Below, piece after piece: positions 24,585 through 35,691 of a DNA stretch of 64,000 nucleotides. The position numbers were made by a program, and so were the translations under genes. The stretch is from contig VZQC01007061.1 of the NCBI GenBank assembly GCA_009823505.1, positions 1,075,255 to 1,139,254 on the forward strand, read 5' to 3'. The first letter of the stretch is position 1. The number at the start of each line of letters is the position of its first letter. This DNA is from Rhizomys pruinosus. Taxonomy: Eukaryota; Chordata; Mammalia; Rodentia; Spalacidae. The notes below the pieces were generated by a model that was not told the origin of the DNA, made no database searches, and saw only the letters and a list, made by a program, of their open reading frames with translations.

Positions 24585-24943
24585 TTTTTTTTTTTTTTGG
24601 TCTTTTCGAGACAGGGTCTCCCTGTAGCCCCAGCTATCCTGGAACTCACTTTGTAGACCAGGCTGGCCTTGAACTCACAAAGATCCGCCTGCCTCTGCCT
24701 CCTGAGTGCTAGGATTAAAGGTGTGTGCCACCACACCGGCATTTAAAAATTTTATGTGTATAAGTGTATTGCCTGCATGTAGGTATGCCCATGTTATGCA
24801 ATGCCCATGGAGGTCAGAAGGTGTCAGATCCCTTGGGAAATGGTTCTTAGCCTGCCATGCGGGTGCTGGGAACCAAAAGTCAGAACCTGGGTACTCTGCA
24901 AGAGTAGGAAGTGCTCTTAACCACTGAGCCATCTCTCCAGCCT
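24585..24943 (-). mobile_element. B1(-) next to old B2(-)
   Basis: B1 at 24585-24740 with a T run, then a diverged B2 at 24740-24943 lacking the duplication. Confidence 0.8.
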
Positions 24944-27900
24944 CTCTCTAGCTCCACATCTGACCTATAGAAATCTCTTCTTCCTGAGCACTCTGCCACT
25001 TGACTCTCCCCTCCCCTCCCCACTGTGTTACCCAGGTTGCCCCTGTTTCCATCCGGGTCCCACACTCCCACTATGCAAGGTCATGGTAAGCTCTTGGTAA
25101 AAGCTTAAGACCCTCCACAGTGCACAGCCTCCTCAGCTTTCCTTTCTTACCTTCCAGCCAGGTGAGACGTAGGCCCTGCATGGGTTCCTAGGTGTCTTCC
25201 TCTGTAAAATGAGAATAAGAATAGGATTCCCCTGTGTGGCTGTGTAGTACATGAACTCTATAGCGACTAGTCGTTATTAATATTATTTCTTGTCTCGCTG
25301 CCTTCACAGGGCGCACTGATCTCCAGGGGTCCCCTTCTCCTTCTCAAGCCTTCCTCCGCCCTTGCTAAATGGTACTTCTTAAGGTAAGACAGCCCCCTGG
25401 CAGGTAAGGCCAGCTGGCTGGGGGCTCAAATTCCAGCTTCAGACAAGGTATTTGACCCTTCTGTGCCTTAATTCCCTCATCTGTAACAGTGAGGGTAATG
25501 TTGGGATTAGAGATCAACTCTGTCTAATAAAGAATTCTTGTGCTGATTAAATAAAATGATGCATGTAAGGCCTTGGCAAATGTAATCATTACTATTATCC
25601 AAAGCACAGGATTTAACTCCCTACACTGCTTCCCGCCCCCTCAAAGGTCCCTTAGTACTGTCTTCGGAAACTAGGCCTGCATCTGGGCCTGCTGTCCCAG
25701 ACAGCCAGAGGACCAGGACCTGGCCCTCCAGTCCTTTTCTGTAGAAAGCAACAAAGGCTCCCATTGCGTTGAATGGTGGTTGGGAATGTGGACTCAGCTC
25801 CCCTCTTCACTCGTTTTGAGGCACAGGGCCATCCAGAACTTGGGCTACAGTTGCCACCCCCCCCCCCACTTTGGGAGCTTTAAGGCTGGGAGGGGCGGTC
25901 ACATTTGCAAATTGCACTCATTTTCCCTAGGTGGCCACTGACCCTCTCACAGCCCTTGCCCTACCTACCCCAGACCCAAATTTTCTTACGACTTATAGTC
26001 CCCGAGCCTTCTCTGCTCCAGCCCCTTCCAGGCAGCAGTTGATGAACACCTTGTGTATGTGACTCTTCTAGCTGAAACCGAAGAGGGTGATGGATCACCC
26101 AGAGTAGAGAGGCCCTAGAGGAGATGCACAAGAAATTGCTCTCTCTTCTTTCTGGTCAGCCCTCCCCACCCCAGAACAGAGTGGAGGTGGACTTGAAAGA
26201 GAGGGAGGGAGGGGAGTGGACTGAGTTGCTTCTTAAGGTTCCTCTCTAGACCTCTTGCTGGTTTAAACCCAGGGAAAGGCTACCCAAGCTTTGCTCGTTT
26301 GTTTTTTGGTTGTCATTGGGGGATTTTGTTTGTTTTTATTGTTGTTTGGTAGTCCTGATTATTTTTCTCATTTTGAGAGTGATGACAGGGAGGAAACACA
26401 TACGGCTCTGCCGCAACCCCCCCCCCCAATAATATCCCCCATCCTCCCTAACCCACAGAGATAAAGCTGACCACCTCTTCTCCTCTACTCTGCTTCCCAA
26501 ATTAGCATTCAGGGACCATCAACACCCCACCTCCCTTTAAAGGAAGGAAAGTGCAGTCTGACAAAGGATCTGTGGGTCAGAAAGAGAGAGCAATAACCCC
26601 TCCTGTACAGACCCTCTGCCTCCGCAGGCGGTGCGCAGCGTGGGTGTGAGCTGTGTGTTGTGTGTGCCGACGAAAGGAATCGAGTGATGGCCTTTAAGTG
26701 TGTGCGGATGTGCGAGGGAACCCGTGTCCGTGTGGTACCCGCGGTGGCTGCTGGGCCACACACTGGCTTCCTCCCTGCGCGGTACAGCCATCTTCTAGGT
26801 CCATCTCTGCCCGCCTCCCGCTTTCTCCAGCCGCAGGCGATGAAGACAGGAACAGATTTTTCTAATTTCGAGCGGTGCGGTGGTCCGAACCGCTGCAGAT
26901 CCCAGCCTGCTGCTCTGGATCCCGGGAGGGAGAATTCGTTGCAGCCGGGTCGGCCTAGCAGCCTCCGGCTAGCGGTCTGGACCGCAGCTGGCGCGCCTCC
27001 TGTCCTCTATCCAGTCCGCTCCTCTTTGGCTCCTATGGATGAGTGGCGATAGGGACACCCCGAGAATTCCAGCGCCAACCGCTGGGTCCTGTCCCTGTCC
27101 CCTCCTTGTTCAGCAAAGCTCTGCGTCCCTGAAGGGCTTCCGTGCAGGGCGCCACCGAAGCACTTTCCAACACTCCCTGCTTTTGGTTAACCATTTTCTG
27201 TTGGGGAGGGTGTTCTGGTCAAAGAATTGTTCATACTTTTGCTTGTAGCACTGGTGAATTTCTTTTACGCGTGTATTTAAAATGCCTCTGTCAATCTCAA
27301 AGAAGAACTCTTCCTGGCTCGGAGGCTGAAGTCTGGAAGAGAACCTAAGAAGATGAGGAAGCTGGAAGTGTCGCTGAGAGCACGGGGGAAACTCTCCTGG
27401 GAGCCCTAAACCCAAACCAGGCAATGTCAGGACCAGCAGCGCTGACCCTAAGGCTTCCGCAACACCACCACCCCCAATCCGCGCCCTGGCTCCACTGAAA
27501 GCGACTTGAAAGTTATTTGGAAAATACCACAGAGAAAAAGCCCGGTGGAAGCGTGGAGATGAACGCAAAGGGAAGCCTGCCCTGGGCTGGCCAGGTGTCC
27601 ACCACCAGTGGGACAAGAGTGGCCTCTCTGCAGGCGGCCTCCCACCCCCCAGAGGTCTCTGAACAAGGGTTTATACCTCCCCCTCAGCACCGGCAGACCA
27701 CTGTAAAACAGAATAGTTTCCCCCAACTGAATTACAAAGAAAGCTCTCCAAATAGAATTTTAAAGCCTCCTGTGGACAGACAAAACAAAAGATTTAGTTT
27801 GGCAACAGTGACCCTGACGAAGGAGAAGGTAAATCCCAAATCTCCACCAAGCATCCAATAGGATCTATTTCCCTGGGCAGATCTCTGCAGGACAACAGAC

Positions 27901-28239
27901 TGCAGGAACCAAAAGCCACCCTTAGCTTGGGGACCTGCAGAAGCAAGATACTGGGCCAGTGACTGTTCTGTGCCTCCCCACAGTTTGAGACCAGCCTCAG
28001 GCAATGCACTGTCAGAAAGTCTACTGGTGATTCTGGATCTGGGCACAAAGTAACATCAAGCAAGGACTATCCTTCAGCCTCATGTTAATACAGCCCAAGA
28101 GACTGTAATTCCAATAGGGTGGGTGAAGCAGGAGAGTCCAGACTGCTGGGCACAGCTCCTGTCAGGTCAAAATGCTCTCTGTGTTCTCCAACTCCAGAGC
28201 CTCCTCCTCCTCCACTCCCACACTTCTCTCCTACTTAAC
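24944..28239. other. SINE-free unique sequence upstream of Dlx4
   Basis: 3.3 kb without rodent SINEs. Plus MIR at about 25415-25600, C11 run near 25858, the CpG-rich block at 26600-27080. Open frames at 27110-27616 (-) and 27517-27861 (+) resemble no known protein. Confidence 0.45.
26600..27080. promoter_or_regulatory. CpG-rich block 4 kb upstream of Dlx4
   Basis: CG dinucleotides are frequent (26625-26760 and 26860-27000) compared with the flanks. It could be a promoter of an unannotated transcript or a distal element. The open frame across it on + (130 codons) resembles no protein I know. Confidence 0.4.
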
Positions 28240-28265
28240 ACACACATAGACACACACACACACAG

Positions 28266-28325
<60 letters not shown>
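28240..28325 (+). repeat. (CA)n then (GA)n compound microsatellite
   Basis: CA-rich for 30 bases, then an uninterrupted GA run to 28325. Confidence 0.95.
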
Positions 28326-28327
<2 letters not shown>

Positions 28328-28397
28328 TGATTCCTTGGTGCTGGGTTGTTCAAGATGGTTTGCTGCAGATCTCCCTGCAGCAAAAAGCTTGGAGAGC

Positions 28398-28555
28398 CAG
28401 GCATGGTGGTGCATGCCTTTAAGTCCCAGCACTCAGGAGGCAGAGGCAGGCAGATTTCTGTGAGTTCAAGGCTAGCCTGGTCTACAGAATGAGTTCCAGG
28501 CCAGCTGGGGCTATAGGGAGACCCTGTCTCAGAAAAAAAGAAAAAAAAAAGAGTT
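28398..28555 (+). mobile_element. B1 SINE
   Basis: Plus copy with an A-rich tail (AAAAAAAGAAAAAAAAAA). Confidence 0.88.
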
Positions 28556-29659
28556 CCTTTGTTTTTCCTTTCTTCCTTCTTTCCCTCCCTTCCTCCTGTT
28601 GGGGAGGATCTTTGGGGAACCCCTTCCTGGGAATCTCCATCTAAGAAGACCCCCAAGGTTTCCTAACATGGGCTTTGGAAGGTGGGAATAGGCAGGCAAT
28701 GGTGGAGTGGGGGCAGTAACAGTACTTCTTATCAGGGTTTTTGTGACCCTGGTGTTTAGAGCTTGGATGTTGTGTGTTTGATAAATTCTAGAAAGCTGCA
28801 GGGTGATTCTGTCGTTGCACAGGAACACAGGCCCCAACTTAACTTCAACATCCTCCTGAGCACATTAGGAGAGCTCAGAAGAAAGCATTCACTAGAGACC
28901 ACCTTGCTTTGGAGGGGACCCAAAAGCCAACTAACTGCTACTAAGCCTGCCAGAGGCTCTATCCTTGCCCCTCCTCCTTAGGTCCAGCACAGAAAGAACT
29001 TCGCTCTTTCTAGCCTTCCTGCCCCTAATTTCTATCTTTCCTAAGGTTGGGAAGATGGCTCTGGGAGGATGCATCCTCCATCATCCTTTCCATTCTAAGC
29101 TGAAAAGCACCCCCCTTACGAAACCTGCCCTGACTGCTAACCCTACGTCAAAGGGTCTTCTCTTTGTCTAATTCATGTACCCAGAGAGGCCATCCTTGGA
29201 AACACCATAGCAGCCTCTCCTGGGGAATAGGATGGTGCCCAAGGAAGGAAGACACGGAAAACAATATCCTCAGAAGTTCATAGCCTCAGCCTTGTGGCTG
29301 GAGCAGGGCGATAAAGGGGAAAGGTAGTTTCTCATGAAAATAACCTTTACCCACCAAGCAACCCCTACACCCTCTCAGCCACCCAGAGAAAGGGGTCTCC
29401 TACAGAGCTCCAGAGTTACATTGTAAAGAACTTTAAGTCAGGTGCAAGCAGGTGTTTTCCTGGCAAAACTAATTTCTGTCTAGTGGGGGGGGGCACGACA
29501 CATATCTCTCACAAGGTAGGTATGTTTGGATCGCCTGCAATTTTATACAAGGATCTGCTCATATTTGAGTATGTAGATGTATATACACCATAAATTCTTT
29601 GTGTTTACAGGTTTACAAATGAGCCTCTCTTTTCATCGAAAGGTGCTTTTGTTTGTTTC
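28556..29659. other. Unique intergenic sequence
   Basis: No repeat or gene recognised. Confidence 0.4.
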
Positions 29660-29822
29660 TTTTTATTTTATTTTATTATTTTTTTGTCTTTTTGAGACAG
29701 TCTCTCTGTACCTACAGGTGGCCTGGAACTATGTAGACCAGGCTGGCCTTGAACTCACAAAGATCCTCCTGCCTCTGCCTCCTGAGTGCTGGGATTAGAG
29801 GCATGCACCATCACGCCCAGCC
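29660..29822 (-). mobile_element. B1 SINE
   Basis: Minus copy with a small internal deletion (GGAACTATGTAGACCAGG). It is the last SINE before the Dlx4 promoter. Confidence 0.85.
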
Positions 29823-30069
29823 AGCAGAGAGACACTTTTATATTGGTGCCTTACACATACGTTGTGTTTGCATGGAGTCCCTGTGTATTTGTGCACAGGT
29901 GGCAATAGATACTTGGAAACATGTCTACTGAAGCCTTGAGTGCTGTTTAGTGTGGTAGGTCCTGCACACAGGCTGGAAATTACAGACGAGCTAGCTATAT
30001 TACCTGTGCCTTCCAGGAGCGATCAAACTGAATTCGTCCCCGCTCCCAGATTTTGTCCCAGTTCAGGCA

Positions 30070-30560
30070 AGGCTATAGCCGGGTATGGTGCCAGGAAAGG
30101 CGGGGCTCAGCACAGGCGCATCCCAGACAGCAGATCCCTCCTGCAGCCTCAGGGGCCGGCAGGAGCTGCGGTGTCGCAACCACACTGGGGCCCCTGCCGG
30201 AAGCGGAAGCCTGCACGGGGGGCGGTGAGGCGCGGTCGCCGCGGTCGCGGCGTGCCAGGCCCAGGGCGCCCCGCGGGGGCGTGCGCGCTGCGCGTGTGCG
30301 GGGCAGGCTGAGCGCCAGGCTGCACCCTCCAGGGCCCGGCGTCTGTTTACCAACAAACTGCCACCGCTCCGCAGCGACGCATTCCGACGCGCTGAATAAT
30401 CCGCCGGCGCGGGCGGTCTGCTTTCCGCTCTCCGGCGGAGCCAGGGCAGCGTGGGGCTGTGGGGACCCGAGAGACGCGCAAAGCGCGAACACAGTTCTGG
30501 GTCCCTGCAGCCACGGCATCTCCAATCACCGCTCTGTTCTCCTGGCCCCTTGGTCATTCA
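30070..30560. promoter_or_regulatory. CpG-rich island upstream of Dlx4
   Basis: High G+C with dense CG dinucleotides (for example around 30215-30300 and 30365-30480), and a forkhead-like TGTTTAC at 30345-30351. Open frames exist on both strands, as expected of GC-rich DNA, and none resembles a known protein. It may be part of the Dlx4 promoter, an upstream alternative promoter, or a promoter for a noncoding RNA. Confidence 0.5.
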
Positions 30561-30639
30561 GACCCGCCAACTCCCTAGCACTTCGGCCATAGTGACCGAG
30601 GTTTCCAGAGCACACCGGTTACCCTGCCACCCGAAGATG

Positions 30640-31045
30640 CACAGCTTGGAGCTGGCACATCCCACCCCTCCCCTGCGCTTTACGCGCGCAGCCCCAGGGG
30701 GTGGGCTCAGCTCCTGGCCTCCGTGAGGTCACCGCACACTAGCCAATCAGGAACGTCTAAGGGGGCGGGGGCCCCGTCGGTTCCGGGAACCGAACCGGGT
30801 GGAGAGGAGAGGGGCTCAGAGACTTGGGGGGGAACCATAGGGCACCCCCGAAATCCCTTTCCCGGGTGAGAACTCTCCGCCAGAAGAGGCTCAGAGAAAC
30901 ACTTTCCCTGGAATCTTAAATGTGGGGGCGGCTGGCTGGGGGGCGCTCATCTGAGTCCACCCTGGACACTGGAGAGAGTCGGCAGCGACTAGCGGACGGC
31001 GTGCTGGGTCATGACCAAGGTCCTCTGGCCCAGGCCCCGGCCGCA
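30640..31045 (+). promoter_or_regulatory. Dlx4: Dlx4 promoter and 5'UTR region
   Basis: CpG-rich DNA directly before the Dlx4 ATG. It has a CCAAT box in AGCCAATCAG (30741-30750) and a GC box GGGGGCGGGG (30761-30770), 275-305 bases before the ATG. The start site is probably between about 30790 and 30950 (inference). The promoter looks undamaged although the coding frame is broken. Confidence 0.6.
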
Positions 31046-31331
31046 ATGACTTCTTTGCTCTCTCCCCTCCCTGGCTGCGATGTCTCCAAAGTTGTCTTCC
31101 GGGACCTCGCCCCCGTCCCGTCGGTAGTGGCTGCCTACCCTTTTGCCTGTCCCCGGCAACCGCAGCCTCCCCCGATCTGTCCTACCCCGGGCCGTATGGC
31201 CACCTCCTGTCCTACTCCTACACCAGGCCAGCAACCCCGGGAGACTCCTACCTGCCCAGCCAGCAACCCTCGGCGCCATCTCAGTCAGCCTCTCTGCAGT
31301 CCCGCTGAACACCAACAGGAACTTGAAGCAG
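31046..31331 (+). pseudogene. Dlx4: Dlx4 exon 1 with compensated frameshift
   Basis: 286 bases from ATG to donor CAG|GTAACT, phase 1 out. Residues 1-33 and 80-95 match DLX4. Residues 34-79 are in a shifted frame, while the frame one base over reads LSPATAASPDLSYPGPYGHL, the family sequence. A missing base near 31145 opens the shift and a tandem TCAG duplication (31281-31288) closes it. Confidence 0.85.
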
Positions 31332-31450
31332 GTAACTGTGCCTGCACTTCCCACCTCTGGGATTCGGCTCCTCTGCGTCCCTATATTTCGCCTTAGCCTA
31401 CCAGCACGCAGCTAGCGGAATTCAAACCTTACTCCGACTCCAAGGGATCT

Positions 31451-31472
31451 GGGGGGAGGGGGAGGGGGAGGG
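31451..31472 (+). other. G-quadruplex-prone run in Dlx4 intron 1
   Basis: Four runs of three to six G separated by single A bases on the coding strand, 120 bases after the exon 1 donor. The G-rich strand asymmetry continues to about 31525. Formation of a quadruplex is inference. Confidence 0.6.
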
Positions 31473-32592
31473 TGAAGGGATGGGACGGGAGGACGGGGAG
31501 GATGTGGGGGAGGATGAGGGGCGAGTTGATCTAGGTCTCCTTTTAAAACACGACCTGGTTTCGATTTGCAGGTTTGTGAAGACGGGAGGGAGGGCTCCCT
31601 ACCCCACCCCCTGAAGCCCTGGAGTTGTGTGTACCTCCGTGGGAAACTGCCACAATCCAGATGTGGGTAGGAGACCTAAGCCCTGTCGAGATTCTCCCTA
31701 TCCTCACTCTCTCCTTTCTCAGTCGCTTTTCTCGAGTTTGCCTGGTCCCAGAAACCAGTTCTCTAGCCAAACGTTGCGACCCAGAAATCAGTTCCCAGCT
31801 GGAAGGAGGCAGACAATTAGGAGGAGCCTCCTACTTCTCCTTTTCTGGGCCCCACCCCCTTTTCCTAGACCTGCCCAACCTTGTCTGGTAGTTGGTAGCT
31901 GGTCCCAGCAGAGTCCTGGGGTGGGACCCCACCAGCCATTGTTCAAACTAGAATCACAGACTGGTCTGGCAGTCTTACATCTTTCTCTGGGCACCTCAGT
32001 CCTTCACCCAGGCTATCCCTGCCATAGACCTTTGACTTTGGAATTGGTTAGGTCCCAGTTCCTGTTGCCGGGAGCTAACTGAGCTCCTGAAAAAGTGCTC
32101 ACTGGAAGACTTCACTGAAGGCAAGGAACTAGCTGGTCTTTCTAGCCCTGTGCGTTGCATAACTGAACTCACAGAGCTTGGTTAACAGTAGGAGTGTTTT
32201 ATCCACAGACCTAGCTCCACTGTCTTGACCCGGTGTCCTTGTGTCTTACAGTCTCCTCTAATGATGTACATCCGCCGGGTGACTTCGTTGCACTCAGTTA
32301 ACTCAGGACCAAGACCTTTCTTTCCCCTTCCCCCATTTCTCTGACATAAATTCACCTCCAGAGCCCAAAGTTACCATAGAACGGGGGCCTCAAATTCCTT
32401 GATTTATGAGTGGGGAAACTAAGGCAGGAAGAGAGGCCACTTATGAATCAATGACACAACTTGTTTTCCAGGCTCTGGGTGCTGGGAGAATCCACATTCC
32501 ACACGGGCTCAGGAGAGAGGGCTTTAGAGCCCCAGAAAGGCTGTCTGTGGCACACCTAGGGATGGATTCTGCTCAGTCTGTTTGGAGGGGGG

Positions 32593-32595
<3 letters not shown>

Positions 32596-32630
<35 letters not shown>

Positions 32631-32641
32631 TGTGTGTGTGT
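32596..32641 (+). repeat. (TG)n microsatellite in Dlx4 intron 1
   Basis: About 22 TG units with one TT interruption. Confidence 0.95.
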
Positions 32642-34137
32642 AAGGAGTGGAGGTGAAGAACCTGACTTTACCCATGGGAAAATTATTCTGGCAATTCAGT
32701 GGAGTCGTCAGGCCCGTTTTCCACACTCTACCTTTCCCTTCTTGGTCCAAGGACGATGGAGTGCTCGGAAGTTACTTTTATTACCGATTTACCCGGATCC
32801 AACGAAAACCAAAGGCGCTGGGAGGCACGTACAGACGTCTTTAAAATGGACTGTAGCGTTTCACTGTTGGACCTGTGCATTCCACCCATTCAAAGAGAAT
32901 GACTGGAGTGTGAGAAAAGGCTTGGGGGGTCCTACCCCCACCCACGGCGTGCCCCTCAGGGAGGGGTTGGACTTCCAACCCGCCGTATCCATGCCCCACT
33001 GAGACTGCCAGTGCGGCTTTGGCGCCTCCAGGGATGCCCTGGGAATCCGTTATGGAGACCCCGGTAGATCCAGTCCTGACTTGCCGGCGACTAGTGTGAG
33101 GAAAGGCAGCTGTCCCGGAAGGAACCTGGAGGGGATCTGCTCTGCGTTGGGGCGCGGAGGGCTCGGAGAGTTAAGCGGCCGAGGCTTCCCCGCGGCTCTC
33201 AGTAAGTCACCACCCTCATTGCGCCGTCCACGCAGTCTGAGAGGCGCGGGTGGTCGCCCAGCTGCCAGCCCCGGGTTGTGAGCGGTGGTATCCAAGTAGG
33301 GAGGCTCGCCAGGCGTGGGCGGGAGCGGAAACCCAAAGGTTTTTCTGGGCATTGGCTGGGGCTGGGGTCGAAGGGGGAGGATCTGTGAAACCGGCAGTGC
33401 CAGAGGCCACTGGTGAAGAGTGAGGAGGAGGTAACGGCAGTGGTGACCGCTGCTGGCCCGGGCGAGGACCCTGACTCTCGTGAGGTGAACCCAACTAGAG
33501 GGATAGATGGGGGAGAGCGCGAGCGGCAGCGGTGCCTCCGGGGCACTGGAATGCGACGGCCGCCCCTCAAAGACCCTGGGCATTTGGGCCGCTTCATCAT
33601 CCTGCTTTTATTCTCCAGGGACAGCCCCTGTGTCCCGGTAGAGTGCAACAGGAAAGGGCACAGATTTCAAGAATGGAAACCCCTCGCGCCTAGCCTGACG
33701 CCGCCACCCGCAGCGGATTCCTAGGGAAGCCGGCCGGCTGTAGGGGGCCAGGTCTTCCCCCGCAGCACCGCCAGCGTTTCGGGTCGCTGCGCTTTCTTTC
33801 GGACCCCAGGTCACCTTCCAGACCAGGCGGGAACTGGTCTGTCCTTGCGGCCTAGAGGAGAGCAGGGTTTGCAAGGTCCCTGAAAACGTATCCCCTGAGG
33901 CAGCGGGCCCAAGGAAAAAGAGATGGTCACTTTTCCTACAGCGCCAGGGAAGGCAAACGCGATGGGTCAACTTTTCACGCTTTGATACTGGCATTCGGTG
34001 TTGACTTATACAGACCTTTCCTTAGCCAGAGGGTGCCATACTGACACTGCCTCAGACCTCTGGATATGGGTTTGGGTTTCTTGCGCCTGGGACAAGGTTC
34101 CATTTTCTTTCTATTTTAAAAAAATGTTTTGTTGGGG

Positions 34138-34762
34138 GGCTGGAGAGATAGCCTAGCGGTTAAGAGCACCGACTGCTCTTGCAGAGAACCTGGGTTCGAT
34201 CCCCAGCACCCACATGGCGGCTGAGAACCGTCTGTAACTCCAATTCCAGGAGAACTCCAGTTACAGGGGAATCCGACACCCTCTTCTGACCTCCGAGGCA
34301 TTGCACGACACGACACTGGTGCACAAACCTGCGTGCAGACAGTACATTCGTACACATAGAAAATAAATAAAAATTTAAAAAAGTTTTATTGGGCGGGGCG
34401 TGGTGGTGCACGCTTTAATCCTAGCACTTGGGAGGCAGAGGTAGGTGGATCTTTGTGAGTTCAAGGCCAGCCTGGTCTACATAGTGAGTTCCAGGACAGC
34501 CAGAGCTACAGGGAGACCCTGCCTCAAAAAAGACCAAAAAAAAAAAAGTTTTATTTACTATATGTGTATAAGTGTATTGCCTGCATGTATGTGAGTGCAC
34601 CCATGTTGTGCAATGCTGCTGAGGTCAGAAGATGGTGTCACATCCTCTGCAACTGGAGTTAAGGATGCTCGTTAACTACCATGTGGGTGCTGGGAATCCA
34701 ACCGGGGACCTCTGCAAAGAGTAGTCAGTGCTCTTAACCCCTCAGCCATATCTCCAGCCCCT
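34138..34762. mobile_element. SINE trio B2(+), B1(+), old B2(-) in Dlx4 intron 1
   Basis: B2 at about 34138-34380 on + carries the 17-bp internal duplication; B1 at 34391-34545 on + is flanked by AAGTTTTATT duplications; an older B2 at 34548-34762 lies on -. The two B2 copies form an inverted pair around the B1, so a Dlx4 pre-mRNA could fold here. Confidence 0.8.
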
Positions 34763-35149
34763 TAGGTTCTCTTTTCATCTCTAGGCCTTAGCTCAGTCTT
34801 CCATGAGCCTTTTGCCCAGCCCTATTCCACGCCGGTACTAACACAGCAGCCGAACGCCACCTCCCACCACAGGTGCTTTTGAGGTGTTCTGGCTCTTGAG
34901 CTTTTGGTACCCAGAACCCATGAGTGTTAGCTCAGAGAAGGGAACTGCAGTTTGTATCGCCTGTCACACAGTGAATGTGGAAGTTGAAAAGGCAGAGATG
35001 GGCGGGGGCCTGGGCGGAGACCCAGTTTCAAAGCAGTTAATGCACTTTTTGCTAATTCTCCATGGCTCACAGAGGAGGCACCATAAGCCTATCAAATTGC
35101 CGGACCTACCCAGTCACTCCTCAAACGTACACAGCCTTTTGCCTCCTAG
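34763..35149. other. Dlx4 intron 1, 3' part
   Basis: Unique sequence before exon 2, with no SINE and no recognised element. It ends in a pyrimidine-rich tract and acceptor CCTCCTAG. Confidence 0.5.
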
Positions 35150-35348
35150 AATCCCGGAAGCTGGTGCTGTCTCCGAAGCCCTCTCAGCAGTACCATCAGC
35201 CCCCCTCCAGGAAGCTGTGCCAACCAAGGACCGTCCACTCTAGCCTGCAGCTGCAGCACCTGAACCAGCATTTCCAGCACACACACAGTACTTGGCACTG
35301 CCAGAGAGGACCCAGTTGGCAGCAGAGCTTTGTCTCACCCGAACCCAG
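35150..35348 (+). pseudogene. Dlx4: Dlx4 exon 2 with 2-bp insertion in the homeobox
   Basis: 199 bases between acceptor CCTCCTAG and donor CAG|GTAGGG. Removing two bases gives 197, which restores phase 0 exactly (286+197=483). The extra CA lies in a CACACACA stretch after the codons for FQHT. Before it the frame reads the DLX4 homeodomain start (PRTVHSSLQLQHLNQHFQHT); after it the family residues YLALPER and QLAA are found only in the shifted frame. Confidence 0.87.
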
Positions 35349-35691
35349 GTAGGGCCAGTCCCAACCTTGCCCAGTGCTAACCCTCCTAGCACCTGCTCTC
35401 TGGGAACCTCTGCCTCAAAGATGAGTCGCTTGGCCCTGTTACCACAGTTCTTCAGAGAGTAACCATGGCTGGTCCTTAGCAAGTGTTGGAGGAATATATT
35501 AGAGGGGAAGGGGCTCAAGAAGGATACCCAGATCTGAAGTGGAAACTCGGGGGATTTCCAGGGCTGTGGGAGGACTGAAACAAAAGTTCCCAGGTCTCAC
35601 TCTCTTACAGCCAGGTCCCATCCTTTTCCTCACACCCTTCCTCAGACACTCCATCTTCTATTCTGTCTCTCCCCCACCCCCCATCCCAAAG

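Larger units (their letters stand above)
31332..34137. other. Dlx4 intron 1, 5' part
   Basis: Mostly unique sequence. It contains a (TG)n microsatellite at 32596-32641, a MIR-like trace at about 32390-32480 (minus), and a CpG-rich block at about 33060-33800. Open frames in the CpG block show no similarity I recognise. No other exon is seen. Confidence 0.5.

Noticed and set aside
30063..30592. Overlapping open frames on both strands of the CpG block
   Set aside because: Simultaneous openness on both strands points to GC content rather than coding.
33050..33583. Open frames in the Dlx4 intron 1 CpG-rich block
   Set aside because: No similarity and open on several frames at once; not an additional Dlx4 exon by any motif I can see.
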